Source: Kutzneria viridogrisea
Lineage (GTDB): Bacteria; Actinomycetota; Actinomycetes; Mycobacteriales; Pseudonocardiaceae
Assembly (NCBI GenBank): GCA_014138725.1
Contig: JACJID010000001.1
Location: 1,798,001 to 1,862,000, forward strand
Direction of reading: 5' to 3'
Length of the DNA stretch: 64,000 nucleotides
This document shows, one piece after another, positions 44,388 through 53,117 of the stretch. Position 1 is the stretch's first letter. Every line of letters begins with the position of its first letter. The position numbers were made by a program, and so were the translations under genes. Below the pieces are notes generated by a model. The model worked only from the letters and a program-made list of their open reading frames with translations. It was not told the origin of the DNA and ran no database searches.

Positions 44388-44986
44388 ATGACCAGAACGG
44401 AGGACCTGAAGGCGAAGTTGCCGCTGCGACTGGTGTGCTGGCTGCTCGTTGCCGTCGCCGGGGTGGTGGTGGCCAACACCGTGCTCGAGGACAAGCTGCT
44501 GACCAAGGGGTTGTCGCTGGGCGGCACCGCGCTGTTCGCCATCGGCGGCATCGCGGCCACCCGCTCGGCCGCCACCGAGGTGGCGACCCGCTTGCGTGGC
44601 AAGGGGTTTGGGCCGCAGGTTCTGTGTTGAGCACAGTGCTGACCGCCACCGGGTACTGCGTGGTGGTGCTGACGGTGCTCAGCCTGATCGCCGTTCCCCT
44701 GCAACAACTGGTCGTCGGTGGCGCCGTCACCGGTGTCATCCTCGGCATCGCCGCCCAGCAGACCCTCGGCAACGTATTCGCGGGCATGATGATCCTGCTC
44801 GTGCGGCCGTTCCGCATCGGCGACACCATCGAGGTCCGCTCCGGTGCGCTCAACGGCCCCTTCACCGGCCGGGTCCGCGCGCTGGGCCTGACCTACGTCA
44901 CCCTCGCCGCCGAGAACGGCACCCTGTTGCTGCCCAACGCCGGGGTGCTCGCCGCGGGCGTCACCGTGGGCTTGGAACCGGAGTGA
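44388..44986 (+). pseudogene. MscS-type mechanosensitive channel, frameshifted
   Basis: The first frame gives MTRTEDLKAKLPLRLVCWLLVAVAGVVVANTVLEDKLLTKGLSLGGTALFAIGGIAATRSAATEVATRLRGKGFGP, split here only for description, ending at TGA 44628-44630. In the next frame the protein continues VLSTVLTATGYCVVVLTVLSLIAVPLQQLVVGGAVTGVILGIAAQQTLGNVFAGMMILLVRPFRIGDTIEV, the MscS pore and beta domain, to a stop at 44986. A single-base change near 44608-44628 joins them into a protein of about 200 residues. Such channels release solutes on osmotic downshift. A SigB-like element precedes it. The short total length is normal for this actinobacterial type. Confidence 0.8.
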
Positions 44987-45011
44987 GTGTGGGCGGCCGC
45001 GCCCTGGGTAA
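44987..45011 (+). promoter_or_regulatory. SigB-type promoter candidate for the flavoprotein gene
   Basis: GTGT-N15-GGGTAA, immediately after the MscS stop. The ATG at 45021 is exactly 9 nt after the hexamer. Confidence 0.55.
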
Positions 45012-45020
45012 CCGTGCCGC

Positions 45021-45626
45021 ATGACCACACTCAAGGCGTAGGCACTGGTGTGCACGCTCACCCCCTCCCCGGCCGTGTCGAGCAGCCACGTGCTCGCCGA
45101 GCAGGTGCTGTCCGAACTGGACGGACACGGGGTGCGCGGCGAGGCGATCCGGCTGGTCGATCTGGACGTGAAACCCGGTGTGCAGGCGGACATGGGCTCG
45201 GGTGACGCGTGGCCGGAGGTGCGGCGGCGCGTCCTGGGCGCGGACATCCTGCTGCTGGCGACCCCGATCTGGCTCGGCCACCCCAGCAGTGTGGCGCAGC
45301 GCGCGCTGGAGCGGCTGGACGCGGAGCTGTCGGAGACCGACGAGAACGGCAAGCCGCTGACCTACGGCAAGGTGGCGACGGTGGCGATCGTGGGCAACGA
45401 GGACGGGGCGCACAAGGTCAGCGCGGACCTGTTCCAGGCGCTCAACGACTGCGGGTTCACCATCCCGGCCGGTGGGGCCACCTACTGGGTCGGCGAGGCG
45501 ATGGGCAGTACCGACTACAAGGACCTGGACGGCGCACCGGACTCGGTGGCCTCGACCACCAAGACCCTGGCCAGCAACGCGGTGCACCTGGCCAACCTGC
45601 TCCGGGACGCGCCCTACCCCGCTTGA
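45021..45626 (+). pseudogene. NADPH-dependent FMN reductase/flavodoxin-fold protein with early nonsense codon
   Basis: From ATG 45021 the frame reads MTTLKA, then TAG, then ALVCTLTPSPAVSSSHVLAEQVLSELDGHG in the same frame to a normal end at 45626. Homologues would be expected to read MTTLKALALVCTLTPSP, so the TAG probably replaces a Leu codon. The rest is an intact flavodoxin-like fold: ILLLATPIWLGHPSSVAQRALERLD, VATVAIVGNEDGAHKVSADLFQALNDCGFTIPAGG. Restart at GTG 45048 is possible but would remove the first beta strand and has no ribosome site. Either a nonsense pseudogene or a base error. Confidence 0.75.
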
Positions 45627-45636
45627 GCTGTCCTGC

Positions 45637-45662
45637 GGTTGACCGCGTCCACCTGTGGGTAG
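45637..45662 (+). promoter_or_regulatory. SigB-type promoter for the esterase gene
   Basis: GGTT-N16-GGGTAG, with the GTG at 45672 exactly 9 nt after the hexamer and no Shine-Dalgarno. Confidence 0.6.
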
Positions 45663-45671
45663 GTTGATCAC

Positions 45672-46820
45672 GTGCGGATTGTCGTTCGTCGAGTCCTGCT
45701 CGTGGTCACCGTGTTGTGGGCGGTCCTGCTGAGCGTGGCGGTGCTGGTGTACGTGCTGCCGCTGGTGCCGTGGCAGCCCTGGCTGCTCGTCTCGTTGCTG
45801 ATCAACCCGTACGGGCCCTACCTGGTCCTGGCCGCGGTCTTCGGCGTGCTGCTCGCGGTGCTGGCCGGCAGGCACGGGGCACGGCACAGCGCTGTCGGCT
45901 CGGGTCTGGCCAGCGCGATCTGCGTGGTGCTGGCGGTCGTACCGATCGCCGCGGTGCTAGGGGCTGCGGAGAGCCGCGGCGTGACGATCTCGCCGTGGGA
46001 CTACTCCGCCGTCAAGGACAACGAGACCTTCCCGGATTCCCGGCGCAGCACCACCTACGCCACTGTGGACGGTCAGCAGCTGCGACTGGACGTGTGGCAG
46101 CCACAGGGGGAGGGCTCGCACCCGGCGGTGGTGTGGGTGCACGGCGGGGGATTCGCCACCGGCCAGCGCGGCGAGGCCGCCAAGTGGTACCAGTGGCTCA
46201 ACCAGCGCGGGTTCGCCGTGTTCTCCATCGACTACCGGCTCACCCCGCCCGCTCGCTGGCGGCAGGCCCCCGGCGACGTCAAATGTGCCGTGGGCTGGGT
46301 GCGGTCCAACGCCGAGCAGCTGCACGTGGACCCGAACCGGCTCGTGCTGGCCGGTGGGTCAGCGGGCGGCAACCTCGCGCTGGTGGCGGCCTACTCGGCC
46401 GGGGACGACCGGTTACCGCCGAGTTGTCCCGCGCGGGACACCTCGGTGCGGGCCGTGCTGGCGCTGTACCCGGGCACCGACCCCACCGACCTGTCTGGCT
46501 CGCTGACCGAGAACGCCGGCGACTCGCTGGCCTACACCGGGGGAGACCCGAACGCGGAGCCGCTGGTCAAGCCGATGACCTTCGTGAGCCCAACCTCCCC
46601 GCCCACCTACCTCGCCGCGGGCACGCACGACGTGGTGGTGCGCTACGAGCAGTCGCTGAAGCTGGACCGGGTGCTGACCAGCAGCGGCGTGCCGCACACG
46701 CTGGTGGGCATCCCGTACGCGGACCACATCTTCGACTTCCGCTGGGGCACCTACGCCAGCCAACTGGCCCGCGCGACCATGGGCGAGTTCCTGGACAGCG
46801 TGCCGGGCCTGCGGCGGTGA
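45672..46820 (+). CDS. Membrane-anchored alpha/beta hydrolase (HSL/carboxylesterase type)
   Basis: A 382-residue protein. Three N-terminal hydrophobic segments (about 5-30, 40-65 and 72-97) anchor it in the membrane. The hydrolase domain starts near 125 with LRLDVWQPQGEGSHPAVVWVHGGGFATGQRG, including the HGGG oxyanion motif. The nucleophile elbow is GGSAGGNLALVAAYSAG, and the late His is in PYADHIFDF. GTG start, 9 nt from the promoter hexamer. Likely acts on a lipid or envelope ester on the outer face, but the substrate is unknown. Confidence 0.87.
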   Translation: MRIVVRRVLLVVTVLWAVLLSVAVLVYVLPLVPWQPWLLVSLLINPYGPYLVLAAVFGVLLAVLAGRHGARHSAVGSGLASAICVVLAVVPIAAVLGAAESRGVTISPWDYSAVKDNETFPDSRRSTTYATVDGQQLRLDVWQPQGEGSHPAVVWVHGGGFATGQRGEAAKWYQWLNQRGFAVFSIDYRLTPPARWRQAPGDVKCAVGWVRSNAEQLHVDPNRLVLAGGSAGGNLALVAAYSAGDDRLPPSCPARDTSVRAVLALYPGTDPTDLSGSLTENAGDSLAYTGGDPNAEPLVKPMTFVSPTSPPTYLAAGTHDVVVRYEQSLKLDRVLTSSGVPHTLVGIPYADHIFDFRWGTYASQLARATMGEFLDSVPGLRR

Positions 46821-46860
46821 GGCCGGGCGCGCGGCCCCACCGCCTCCACCGACCTCTCGG

Positions 46861-47328
46861 TCAGTGACCCGTCCTGCTGTTCCAGGCCGCCTGGTTGGCC
46901 AAGTCGTAGATCACCAGGTTGCCATCGGTCTGGAACACCAGGGTGTTTCCGCGGCCAGTCGTGCCCGCGTCCCAGACGGCGGTGCCGAAGCCGTCGTAGA
47001 CCACGAAGTTGCCGTCGCCCTGGAACACGGCGGTCTTGCCGCGGTGGTAGGTGCCCGCGTTCCACAGGGCTCTGCCGTACTCGTTGTAGACCACCAGGTT
47101 GCCGTCGGACTGGAAGACCAGCGTGCCGTGGCTGTTCGAGTAGGCCTTGTTCACCTCCAGGTAGCTGCCGCGCTGGAAGTAGTAGGTGTCGTCGGCGAAC
47201 TTGGGCGCGTTGTGCGCGGCCGCGGTCGCCGCACTGGGCAGGTGTGCGGCCTGCGCCGGTGCGATCAGGAGCGTGCCGAGTGCCGCGCCTGCGGCACCTG
47301 CTACGGCCAGGCGCGTGAGGAAGTTCAT
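46861..47328 (-). CDS. Secreted bulb-type (mannose-binding-like) lectin
   Basis: A 155-residue protein. A signal peptide MNFLTRLAVAGAAGAALGTLL ends in APAQA-A. The mature part is one B-lectin beta-prism with three repeats carrying the mannose-site motif Q-x-D-x-N-x-V-x-Y: FQSDGNLVVYNEYG, FQGDGNFVVYDGFG and FQTDGNLVIYDLAN, each followed by LW/VW/AWNAGT-type strands. Such lectins occur in soil actinomycetes and may bind mannosyl polymers. The ATG at 47328 begins the signal peptide. Orphan gene; no enzyme domain attached. Confidence 0.9.
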   Translation of the reverse strand: MNFLTRLAVAGAAGAALGTLLIAPAQAAHLPSAATAAAHNAPKFADDTYYFQRGSYLEVNKAYSNSHGTLVFQSDGNLVVYNEYGRALWNAGTYHRGKTAVFQGDGNFVVYDGFGTAVWDAGTTGRGNTLVFQTDGNLVIYDLANQAAWNSRTGH

Positions 47329-47657
47329 CTGGAGTACCACCCCGGTCCTCGTTCTTGCCCGATTACCGGCGGTTGCCGGTTTGATCATCGTGCAAGCCGG
47401 CTGAGCGGCACCGCCATCGTCTGACCGGGTGTGCGGGTGTGAGCAGGGCTCAACGTCGGTAGTCCTGGGTACCGAATCCTCTTGCGCCGGGAGGGCGAGC
47501 GCGGTTGCGCTGGTCCGTGCGGGCTCAGTGCTCCCGGCGCAGCGCCTGGGACTGGGCGGATCATCCCGAGCTGTCGGTGTTCGTCGCTGTTGTCCGCCTT
47601 CGTCTGGAGTTGTCAGCCGCGCCGCGCGAGGTCGCAGTGATTGAGAACACGGACAGT
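47329..47657. other. Gap upstream of the lectin gene
   Basis: A 329-bp stretch between two minus-strand genes. It must contain the lectin promoter, but no clear -35/-10 pair was found. A GGGTAC at 47468-47473 on the plus strand has only a weak -35 and faces no gene. Nothing else recognised. Confidence 0.5.
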
Positions 47658-47987
47658 TCAGTCCAATGGATCTACCGTGTCCGTCGCGGAGAATTCGTCC
47701 CGGGAACGATTGTGCTGGTGAGCGGTCCTCGGTTCCTCCTCCTCGACCGGCAGCAGGGCGTCGACCATGCGCTGGTAGTCGCGCAGCACCTGCCGCAGTT
47801 GTTCGGTCTGCGGTTCGCTCCCGGTGGTGAGCCGGTCGCTGAGCCTGCGCTTGCGTTCGTTCCACGCCCTGAGCAGGTCCTCCACCAGCTGGTCGGCCTC
47901 ACGCACCGCCAGCGCCGGGTCGTCGACGAAAGTTGCCTTGACCTCGTGCCACCGCTGCGCGATGTGGTCGACCTCCACCGCGGTCAC
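47658..47987 (-). CDS. Hypothetical helical protein
   Basis: A 109-residue charged, helical protein: MTAVEVDHIAQRWHEVKATFVDDPALAVREADQLVEDLLRAW, then a second helix LRQVLRDYQRMVDALLPVEEEE and a polar tail. The first half closely resembles the C-terminal part of the upstream gene product (AQEQFVDDPSGAVRRADQLIIMVM), so the two genes share a domain. GTG start overlapping the upstream stop as GTGA. Function unknown. Confidence 0.75.
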   Translation of the reverse strand: MTAVEVDHIAQRWHEVKATFVDDPALAVREADQLVEDLLRAWNERKRRLSDRLTTGSEPQTEQLRQVLRDYQRMVDALLPVEEEEPRTAHQHNRSRDEFSATDTVDPLD

Positions 47988-48532
47988 CTCCGTTCCTGAT
48001 TGGGCTGGCCGATCAGGTCCTCGACGAGCACCCGGTAGTGCACCATCGCCTCGCGCAGCTCCTCCGTCGACGGCGTGCGCCCGTCGCCGCGGCTGGCGAT
48101 GCCGTGCGCTGTCCGATAGTGGCCAAGGACCTGTCCATGCCGCACGGACAGGTCGACTGCCTGCTGCTCGAAGCCCTCGGTGGGGTAGCCGCGTTCGGCC
48201 ATCACCATGATGATCAGTTGGTCGGCACGGCGCACCGCGCCGGACGGGTCGTCCACGAACTGCTCCTGCGCCCAGGACCAGTCCCGCAGGTACGCCTGCC
48301 TGTGGTCCTCCGACAGTGGACGAACCTCCAGCCGCTTGTGCCTGCTTTCGCGCTCGCCCAGCTCCCGCTCGGCCTCGCGCCGGTCGCCCTTCTCCCGCAC
48401 CACCCGGTCGTACTCGGGGCCGAACCGCTGCCTGAGCCGTCTGCCGCGCAGGTAGGCCCTCGCCAGCAGCGCGACCAGCACCAGCACGATGACGACCAGC
48501 ACAACCACGATCACGATGCTCGTGGTCGACAT
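47984..48532 (-). CDS. Single-pass membrane protein with cytoplasmic helical domain
   Basis: A 182-residue protein. It starts with one membrane segment (TTSIVIVVVLVVIVLVLVALL), then a basic coiled stretch (AYLRGRRLRQRFGPEYDRVV, EKGDRREAERELGERESRHKRLEVRPLSEDHR). A helical domain follows that also makes up the following gene product: WSWAQEQFVDDPSGAVRRADQLI. The type is common in actinobacteria and uncharacterised. AGGAGG lies 2-8 nt before the ATG. A GTTT-N15-GGGCAC element upstream is a one-mismatch SigB-like site. Confidence 0.82.
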   Translation of the reverse strand: MSTTSIVIVVVLVVIVLVLVALLARAYLRGRRLRQRFGPEYDRVVREKGDRREAERELGERESRHKRLEVRPLSEDHRQAYLRDWSWAQEQFVDDPSGAVRRADQLIIMVMAERGYPTEGFEQQAVDLSVRHGQVLGHYRTAHGIASRGDGRTPSTEELREAMVHYRVLVEDLIGQPNQERR

Positions 48533-48568
48533 GGCCTCCTCCTCTCTGCCTGGCCTGACGGCGGCGGA

Positions 48569-48593
48569 GTGCCCGGTCGGGCCAGGGCGAAAC
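48569..48593 (-). promoter_or_regulatory. Near-consensus SigB-type promoter
   Basis: GTTT-N15-GGGCAC on the minus strand, differing from GGGTAC at one base, 37 nt before the ATG at 48532. Confidence 0.45.
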
Positions 48594-48739
48594 ACGTTCG
48601 TGTGCACTTGGCGCAGTTGGCGCAGGTACCGCTGCTCCAAGACGCGTAGGTACCGCTGTGACCAGGCGTAGTCGCCACCACAGGTGGGTTTTGCGCCACT
48701 CAACAGGGGAAAGCCTTCAGCGCAGAGGAGGTGTCGCTG

Positions 48740-49792
48740 GTGAAGGTCATCATGGTGTCCGAGCGCGGGACCGAACAGGACGAGCAGGTCGCGGACCTGA
48801 CCGCAGCGCTGGGCAGGCGGGGGCACCGGGTGTGCTCGCATCGCTGGACCCCCGGCGAGGACCTGAGCGGGTTCACCACCGAGCTGGCGCGACTCCTGCG
48901 GCACCAGCGTCCCGAGGTGGTGCACGCCCACCACTGGACGACCGGGCTGGCCGCCGTGCTCGCCGCCGAGGGCACGCGGGTTCCCGTGGTGCAGACCTTC
49001 CACGGCTTGGGGGTGCTGGACCGGTCCGGTCCGCGCGATCGCGCCACGCTGGAGCGGCTGGTGGGCAGGCACGCCACCCGGGTGCTGGCCACCAGCACCG
49101 CGCAGGCGCAGCGGCTGGTCGACATGGGCGTGCCGCGCAGGCACACCAGTGTCGTCCCCTACGGGGTGGACGTGCAGCGGTTCGCCCTGGAAGGCCCGAG
49201 GGCACCGGTGGGGCAGGCGCACCGGCTGCTGGCCGCGGGAAGGCTGGTGCCGCACAAGGGTTTCGACCTGGTGATCAGCGCGCTGAGCGGCCTGGCCGAC
49301 ACCGAGCTGGTGATCGTCGGTGGACCCAGTTCGGGCAACGCCGAGGTGTCCCGGCTGCGGCGCTGCGCGCGTCACTACGGCGTGGCCGACCGGGTCTGCC
49401 TGCTCGACTGGGTGCCGCACGAACGGGTGCCCGAGCTCGTGCGTTCGGCCGACCTCGTGCTGTGCACCCCGTGGCGGGAGTCCTTCGGCCTGCTGGCGCT
49501 GGAGGCGATGGGCTGCGGAGTGCCGGTGGTCGCCACCCCGGTCGGCGGGCTGGTGGACACGGTGGTGCACGGGGTCACCGGCGTGCACGTGCCGCCGCGC
49601 AAACCCGCCGAGCTGCTGCACGTGCTGCGCGGGCTGCTCGCCGACCCGGCGCTGCGCGAGGCGTACGGCACCGCCGGGCGCGACCGGGCGGTGGTCCGCT
49701 ACTCCTGGGACCGGGTGGCCGCCGACACCGCGCGGGTCTACGCCCGCTGCCGCGCGGCACCGGCCCCCACGCAGGAGTTGGCACACACCTGA
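48740..49792 (+). CDS. Glycosyltransferase family 4 (GT-B)
   Basis: A 350-residue GT-B enzyme. N-terminal domain: VIMVSERGTEQDEQVADLTAALGRRGHRV and RPEVVHAHHWTTGLAAVL. C-terminal donor domain: LLAAGRLVPHKGFDLVISAL, ELVIVGGPSSGN, then the E-x7-E motif ESFGLLALEAMGCGVPVVATPVGGL. The GTG at 48740 is chosen over the one at 48731 because AGGAGG lies 8 nt before it. It resembles actinobacterial transferases acting on lipids or small metabolites. No neighbouring biosynthetic genes fix the acceptor; a second GT4 lies at 52035-53117. Confidence 0.9.
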   Translation: MKVIMVSERGTEQDEQVADLTAALGRRGHRVCSHRWTPGEDLSGFTTELARLLRHQRPEVVHAHHWTTGLAAVLAAEGTRVPVVQTFHGLGVLDRSGPRDRATLERLVGRHATRVLATSTAQAQRLVDMGVPRRHTSVVPYGVDVQRFALEGPRAPVGQAHRLLAAGRLVPHKGFDLVISALSGLADTELVIVGGPSSGNAEVSRLRRCARHYGVADRVCLLDWVPHERVPELVRSADLVLCTPWRESFGLLALEAMGCGVPVVATPVGGLVDTVVHGVTGVHVPPRKPAELLHVLRGLLADPALREAYGTAGRDRAVVRYSWDRVAADTARVYARCRAAPAPTQELAHT

Positions 49793-49865
49793 CCGTCCTG
49801 GTTTGCGCACGGGGTGGTTCGGGAATCCCCTTGTCCGGTAAGCGGTTTCGAGGTGGAGGTGTGCT

Positions 49866-50027
49866 GTGCTCGGTTTGGTCGTGTTGCTGCTGGTCGTCTG
49901 GCTGGTGTGCGCGGTCGTGGGCGCGTTGGTGAAGGGCATGGTCTGGCTGCTGGTGGTCGGTGCCGTGTTGTTCGTCGTGACCGCGGTCGTCGGCTGGGTC
50001 AAGCGCGATGTGCTTGGCAAGCGCTGA
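49866..50027 (+). CDS. Very small hydrophobic membrane protein
   Basis: A 53-residue protein: LGLVVLLLVVWLVCAVVGAL, a KGM turn, WLLVVGAVLFVVTAVVGWV and a basic end KRDVLGKR. Two membrane helices in a hairpin. GTG start with GGTGGAGG 6-7 nt upstream. Similar small hydrophobic proteins are scattered in actinomycete genomes beside stress genes. A GTTT-N16-GGGAAT sequence upstream is a poor SigB-like match. Followed 21 bp later by a HAD gene. Confidence 0.7.
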   Translation: MLGLVVLLLVVWLVCAVVGALVKGMVWLLVVGAVLFVVTAVVGWVKRDVLGKR

Positions 50028-50048
50028 TGTGGTGAGAGGCGATTCCCG

Positions 50049-50711
50049 ATGACCGGGGACGTGGTCGTGACGGACGTGGACGGCACGCTGGTGGACACCA
50101 ACTACCACCACGCGCTGTCCTGGGTGCGGGCGTTCCGCGCGTGCGGCGTGACAGTGCCCGCGTGGCGGGTGCACCGCGCCATCGGTATGGGCGGTGACCT
50201 GCTGGTGGCCGCCGTGGCGGGGGAGCAGGTCGAGGCCGAGCACGGGGAACGGGTCCGCGCGCTGTGGGGTGAGCTGTTCGCCCCGATGCTGGCGGAGATC
50301 GCCCCGCTGGAGGGCGCCGCCGACCTGCTCGTGGAGGTCAAGCGCCGCGGCTACCGGCTCGTGCTGGCCAGTTCCGGCAAGCCCGAGCACGTGGAGCACT
50401 ACGTGGACCTGTTGGGGGCCAGGGAGATCGCCGACGCCTGGACCTCCTCCGCCGATGTGGCGCGGACCAAACCGGCTCCCGATCTGGTCGAGGTCGCCGC
50501 CCGCAGGGTCGACGGCGATCGTGCCGTGGCCGTGGGCGACTCGGTGTGGGACTGCCGGGCGGCCCAGCGGCTGGGCATTCCCAGTATCGGCGTGCACACG
50601 GGCGGGTTCAGCGCCGACGAGTTGTCCGGGGCCGGGGCCGTGCGCGTCTACGACGACCTCGCCGCGCTGCGCGCCGACCTGGACCGCCTGCCGCTGGCCA
50701 CTTTGTACTGA
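50049..50711 (+). CDS. HAD-superfamily hydrolase
   Basis: A 220-residue phosphatase-like protein. Motif I is VVVTDVDGTLVDTNYHHALSW, motif II LVLASSG, motif III Lys in ARTKPAPDLVEVA and motif IV AVAVGDSVWDCRAA. A helical cap lies between I and II. It resembles phosphoglycolate phosphatase and beta-phosphoglucomutase types, without a decisive substrate marker. Probably co-transcribed with the small membrane gene upstream. It converges on the kinase gene. Confidence 0.88.
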   Translation: MTGDVVVTDVDGTLVDTNYHHALSWVRAFRACGVTVPAWRVHRAIGMGGDLLVAAVAGEQVEAEHGERVRALWGELFAPMLAEIAPLEGAADLLVEVKRRGYRLVLASSGKPEHVEHYVDLLGAREIADAWTSSADVARTKPAPDLVEVAARRVDGDRAVAVGDSVWDCRAAQRLGIPSIGVHTGGFSADELSGAGAVRVYDDLAALRADLDRLPLATLY

Positions 50712-50716
50712 CGGCG

Positions 50717-51967
50717 CTACGGCGTCACGGTAGTTGTGGTTGTGAGGTCAGGTGTGACCTCAGGCGTGGTGGCGGGGTCGGTGCTGGTGCTGCTCGACGG
50801 CTTGGGGCTCGAAGTCGTTTCCGGCACAACGGAAGAAGTTGTCGTGCTGGGGGTGCTCCTGGTCGTGGACGTGCTCGTCGATGCGGTGTCACGACTGGAT
50901 CGGCGAGTCGTCGCAGTCGTGGTGGTCGTCGTGCTCGCCGGGGGCTGCACGACCGGGGGCTGGTTGACCACCGCGGGCTTGGGCGCTTCGACCTCGGAGG
51001 GGGCCACGCTGGTCGCCGCGGGGTGGTCGCCCTGCTGCTGTGGCCCCGGGCCCGGCGCCGGGGGTTGGTGTGACAGCACAACCAGGCCCGCCACCAAAGC
51101 CACCGCCATCGAGGCCACACCCATCAGCGCGGCAGGTGCGCGCCGGGATCTGGCCCTGGACAGCTGAACCGTGGCCGTGCTCATCCCCGCGACGGCCCGT
51201 AACTCGGTCTCGACCTGGTCCTCGTCGGGGCGCCGCGCGGGGTCCTTGCCCAGCATCGCCAGCACCAGCGGGGTCAGCGGGGTCGAGTGCCGAGGCGGGG
51301 TGGGCTCGTCCACCAGCACCGCGGTCATCGTGCTCAGCGGGTCGCTGCGGTCGAACGGGGCGCGGCCCTCCAGCGCGAAGTACAGCGTGGCGCCCAGCGA
51401 CCACAGGTCGGAGGCCGGTTCGGTGGAGTGCGCCCGAACCCGCTCCGGCGCGATGTAGGAGGGGGCGCCCACGATCGTCCCCGAGGCCGCCAGCGAGTTG
51501 TCCCCCTCGAACGTGGCGATGCCGAAGTCGGTCAGGCAGGCCGAACCGGTGCCGTCGATCAGCACGTTGCCCGGCTTGACGTCACGGTGCAGCACACCCT
51601 GTTCGTGTACCGCGCGCAGGCCGTGGAGCACGTCCAGCCCGATCGCGGCCGCCCGCTCGGCGTCCAGCGGGCCGTCGGCGGCCACCACCTGTGCCAGGCT
51701 GCGCGCCTGCACCAGCTGCATGACGATCCACAGCCGGTGGTCCTCCTCGACCACGTCGAAGACCGTCACCACGTTCGGATGGCTGATCCTGGCCGCCGCC
51801 CTGGCTTCGCGTAGCGCTCGCTCCGCGTGCGGAACGGTCAGCTCCTTGACCGCGACCTCGCGGGCCAGCAACTCGTCCCAGGCGTGCCAGACCCGGCCCA
51901 TGCCGCCGCTGCCCAGCACCCGGGTAAGCCGGTAGCGACCGGACAGCCATAGCTCGTCCTCGCCCAT
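50717..51967 (-). CDS. Transmembrane Ser/Thr protein kinase (PknB type)
   Basis: A 416-residue protein. The kinase domain at 10-265 has the glycine loop LGSGGMGRVWHAWDE, Lys in REVAVKEL, the catalytic loop HRDVKPGN, DFG in TDFGIATF and APE in YIAPERV. A membrane segment ALMGVASMAVALVAGLVVLS is at about 281-300. The extracytoplasmic part is a Thr/Ser/Pro-rich stalk of about 115 residues without a sensor domain. A GGTT-N15-GGGTAC element ends 8 nt before the ATG. Such kinases phosphorylate envelope and regulatory proteins; stalk-only versions may sense the wall indirectly. Confidence 0.93.
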   Translation of the reverse strand: MGEDELWLSGRYRLTRVLGSGGMGRVWHAWDELLAREVAVKELTVPHAERALREARAAARISHPNVVTVFDVVEEDHRLWIVMQLVQARSLAQVVAADGPLDAERAAAIGLDVLHGLRAVHEQGVLHRDVKPGNVLIDGTGSACLTDFGIATFEGDNSLAASGTIVGAPSYIAPERVRAHSTEPASDLWSLGATLYFALEGRAPFDRSDPLSTMTAVLVDEPTPPRHSTPLTPLVLAMLGKDPARRPDEDQVETELRAVAGMSTATVQLSRARSRRAPAALMGVASMAVALVAGLVVLSHQPPAPGPGPQQQGDHPAATSVAPSEVEAPKPAVVNQPPVVQPPASTTTTTTATTRRSSRDTASTSTSTTRSTPSTTTSSVVPETTSSPKPSSSTSTDPATTPEVTPDLTTTTTVTP

Positions 51968-51975
51968 GGCCCCGG

Positions 51976-52000
51976 GTACCCGGCGACATCGCGACTAACC
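51976..52000 (-). promoter_or_regulatory. SigB-type promoter for the Ser/Thr kinase
   Basis: GGTT-N15-GGGTAC on the minus strand; the ATG at 51967 follows after 8 nt, one less than at the other leaderless-looking genes. Confidence 0.58.
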
Positions 52001-52034
52001 GATCGTGGCTGCCGAGTGCCGATGTGCGCCCGGC

Positions 52035-53117
52035 TCACCTTCGCAGGATCTGCTCGTACAGCTCGACATGCGACCGCGCGACCCGCTGCCAGCTGTGCCG
52101 GGCCGCCACCTCGCGCCCGCCCGCCGACAGCCGTGCGCGCAACCGGTCGTCCGCGAGAACCCCGTTGATCGTGCACGCGATGGCCGCCGCGTCGCCTCGC
52201 ACCGGGATCACCGACACGGTGCTGCCGTCCACCAGTTCCGGATCGGGCGGGTCCGCGGCGGTGACCAGGGTGGGCAGCCCGTGGGCGAGCACCGACAGCA
52301 GGGCCCCGCTCCTCGTGGTGACCCCGTGAGCCAGCGGCAGCACGGCAAGGTCCGCCCCGTGCAGCAGCCGGGACACCTCGGCCGCGGGCAGGTACCCGGT
52401 GAACTGCACCCGGTCGGCGACACCCAGGTCCTCGGCCAACCGGGTCAGCCCGCGCAGGTGTTCCCTGGCCGCCCGCTCGGGCATGGCCAGCGAGGTGAAG
52501 CCGCCGACCACCCGCAGGCGCAGGTCCCGGCGCGCCAGCGGCAGGGCCTCCAGCAGGCGGCGGGTGCCCTTGCCCGGGTGGACGAAGCCGAAGAACACGG
52601 CGGTCGGCGGTCCTGGCCGCGCGGCACCCGGCACGTCCCCGGCCTCGGACACGGTGGGGGCCAACGGGATCACCCGGCACGTCGTGCGCGACCGCGAGCG
52701 CAGCAACTCGGCGTGCGCTTGGTTCGTCACCACCACCACGTCGCTGGCGGGCACCAGGCGCCCCGTCTCGCGGTCCCACAAGTTCAGGCGCTCCAACGCT
52801 TCCCACAGTCGGGGCGGCACCCACGCGGGCCACTGCTGGCCGCCGTACTCGTGCAAGGTCGTCACGATCCGCGGCCGCTGGTGCAGGTGCAGCGGTAACA
52901 GGCCTACCCGCCCGCTGAAGCCGTATGCCGCGGGCGCCCACTGCACGTGCACCACGTCGGCCCGCATCGCGCGGACCGCCCGCGTGGTGGCGCGAGCGGT
53001 GTCGTGCTCGAACTGGACCACGTCCACCGCCTGCTCGCGCAGCGCCCAGGCCAGCTGGCGGCAGTAGTCGGCCACCCCGTCGCGGCGCGAGTCGGTGCAC
53101 CCCTGGACCATCGCCAC
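52035..53117 (-). CDS. Glycosyltransferase family 4 (GT-B)
   Basis: A 360-residue GT-B enzyme. N-terminal domain: CTDSRRDGVADYCRQLAWAL and MRADVVHVQWAPAAYGF. Donor domain: PPTAVFFGFVHPGKGTRRLLEAL, LRLRVVGGF and LPLAHGVTTRSGALLSVLAHGLPTLVTA, where the usual E-x7-E is replaced by a TTRSGALL motif seen in some mannosyl- and galactosyltransferases. The GTG at 53117 has AGGAG 8-9 nt upstream; GTG 53126 overlaps that site. Monocistronic. Acceptor unknown. Confidence 0.87.
   Translation of the reverse strand: MAMVQGCTDSRRDGVADYCRQLAWALREQAVDVVQFEHDTARATTRAVRAMRADVVHVQWAPAAYGFSGRVGLLPLHLHQRPRIVTTLHEYGGQQWPAWVPPRLWEALERLNLWDRETGRLVPASDVVVVTNQAHAELLRSRSRTTCRVIPLAPTVSEAGDVPGAARPGPPTAVFFGFVHPGKGTRRLLEALPLARRDLRLRVVGGFTSLAMPERAAREHLRGLTRLAEDLGVADRVQFTGYLPAAEVSRLLHGADLAVLPLAHGVTTRSGALLSVLAHGLPTLVTAADPPDPELVDGSTVSVIPVRGDAAAIACTINGVLADDRLRARLSAGGREVAARHSWQRVARSHVELYEQILRR

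Noticed and set aside
47468-47473. GGGTAC on the plus strand
   Set aside because: It faces no plus-strand gene, showing that isolated GGGTAN hexamers occur by chance here.
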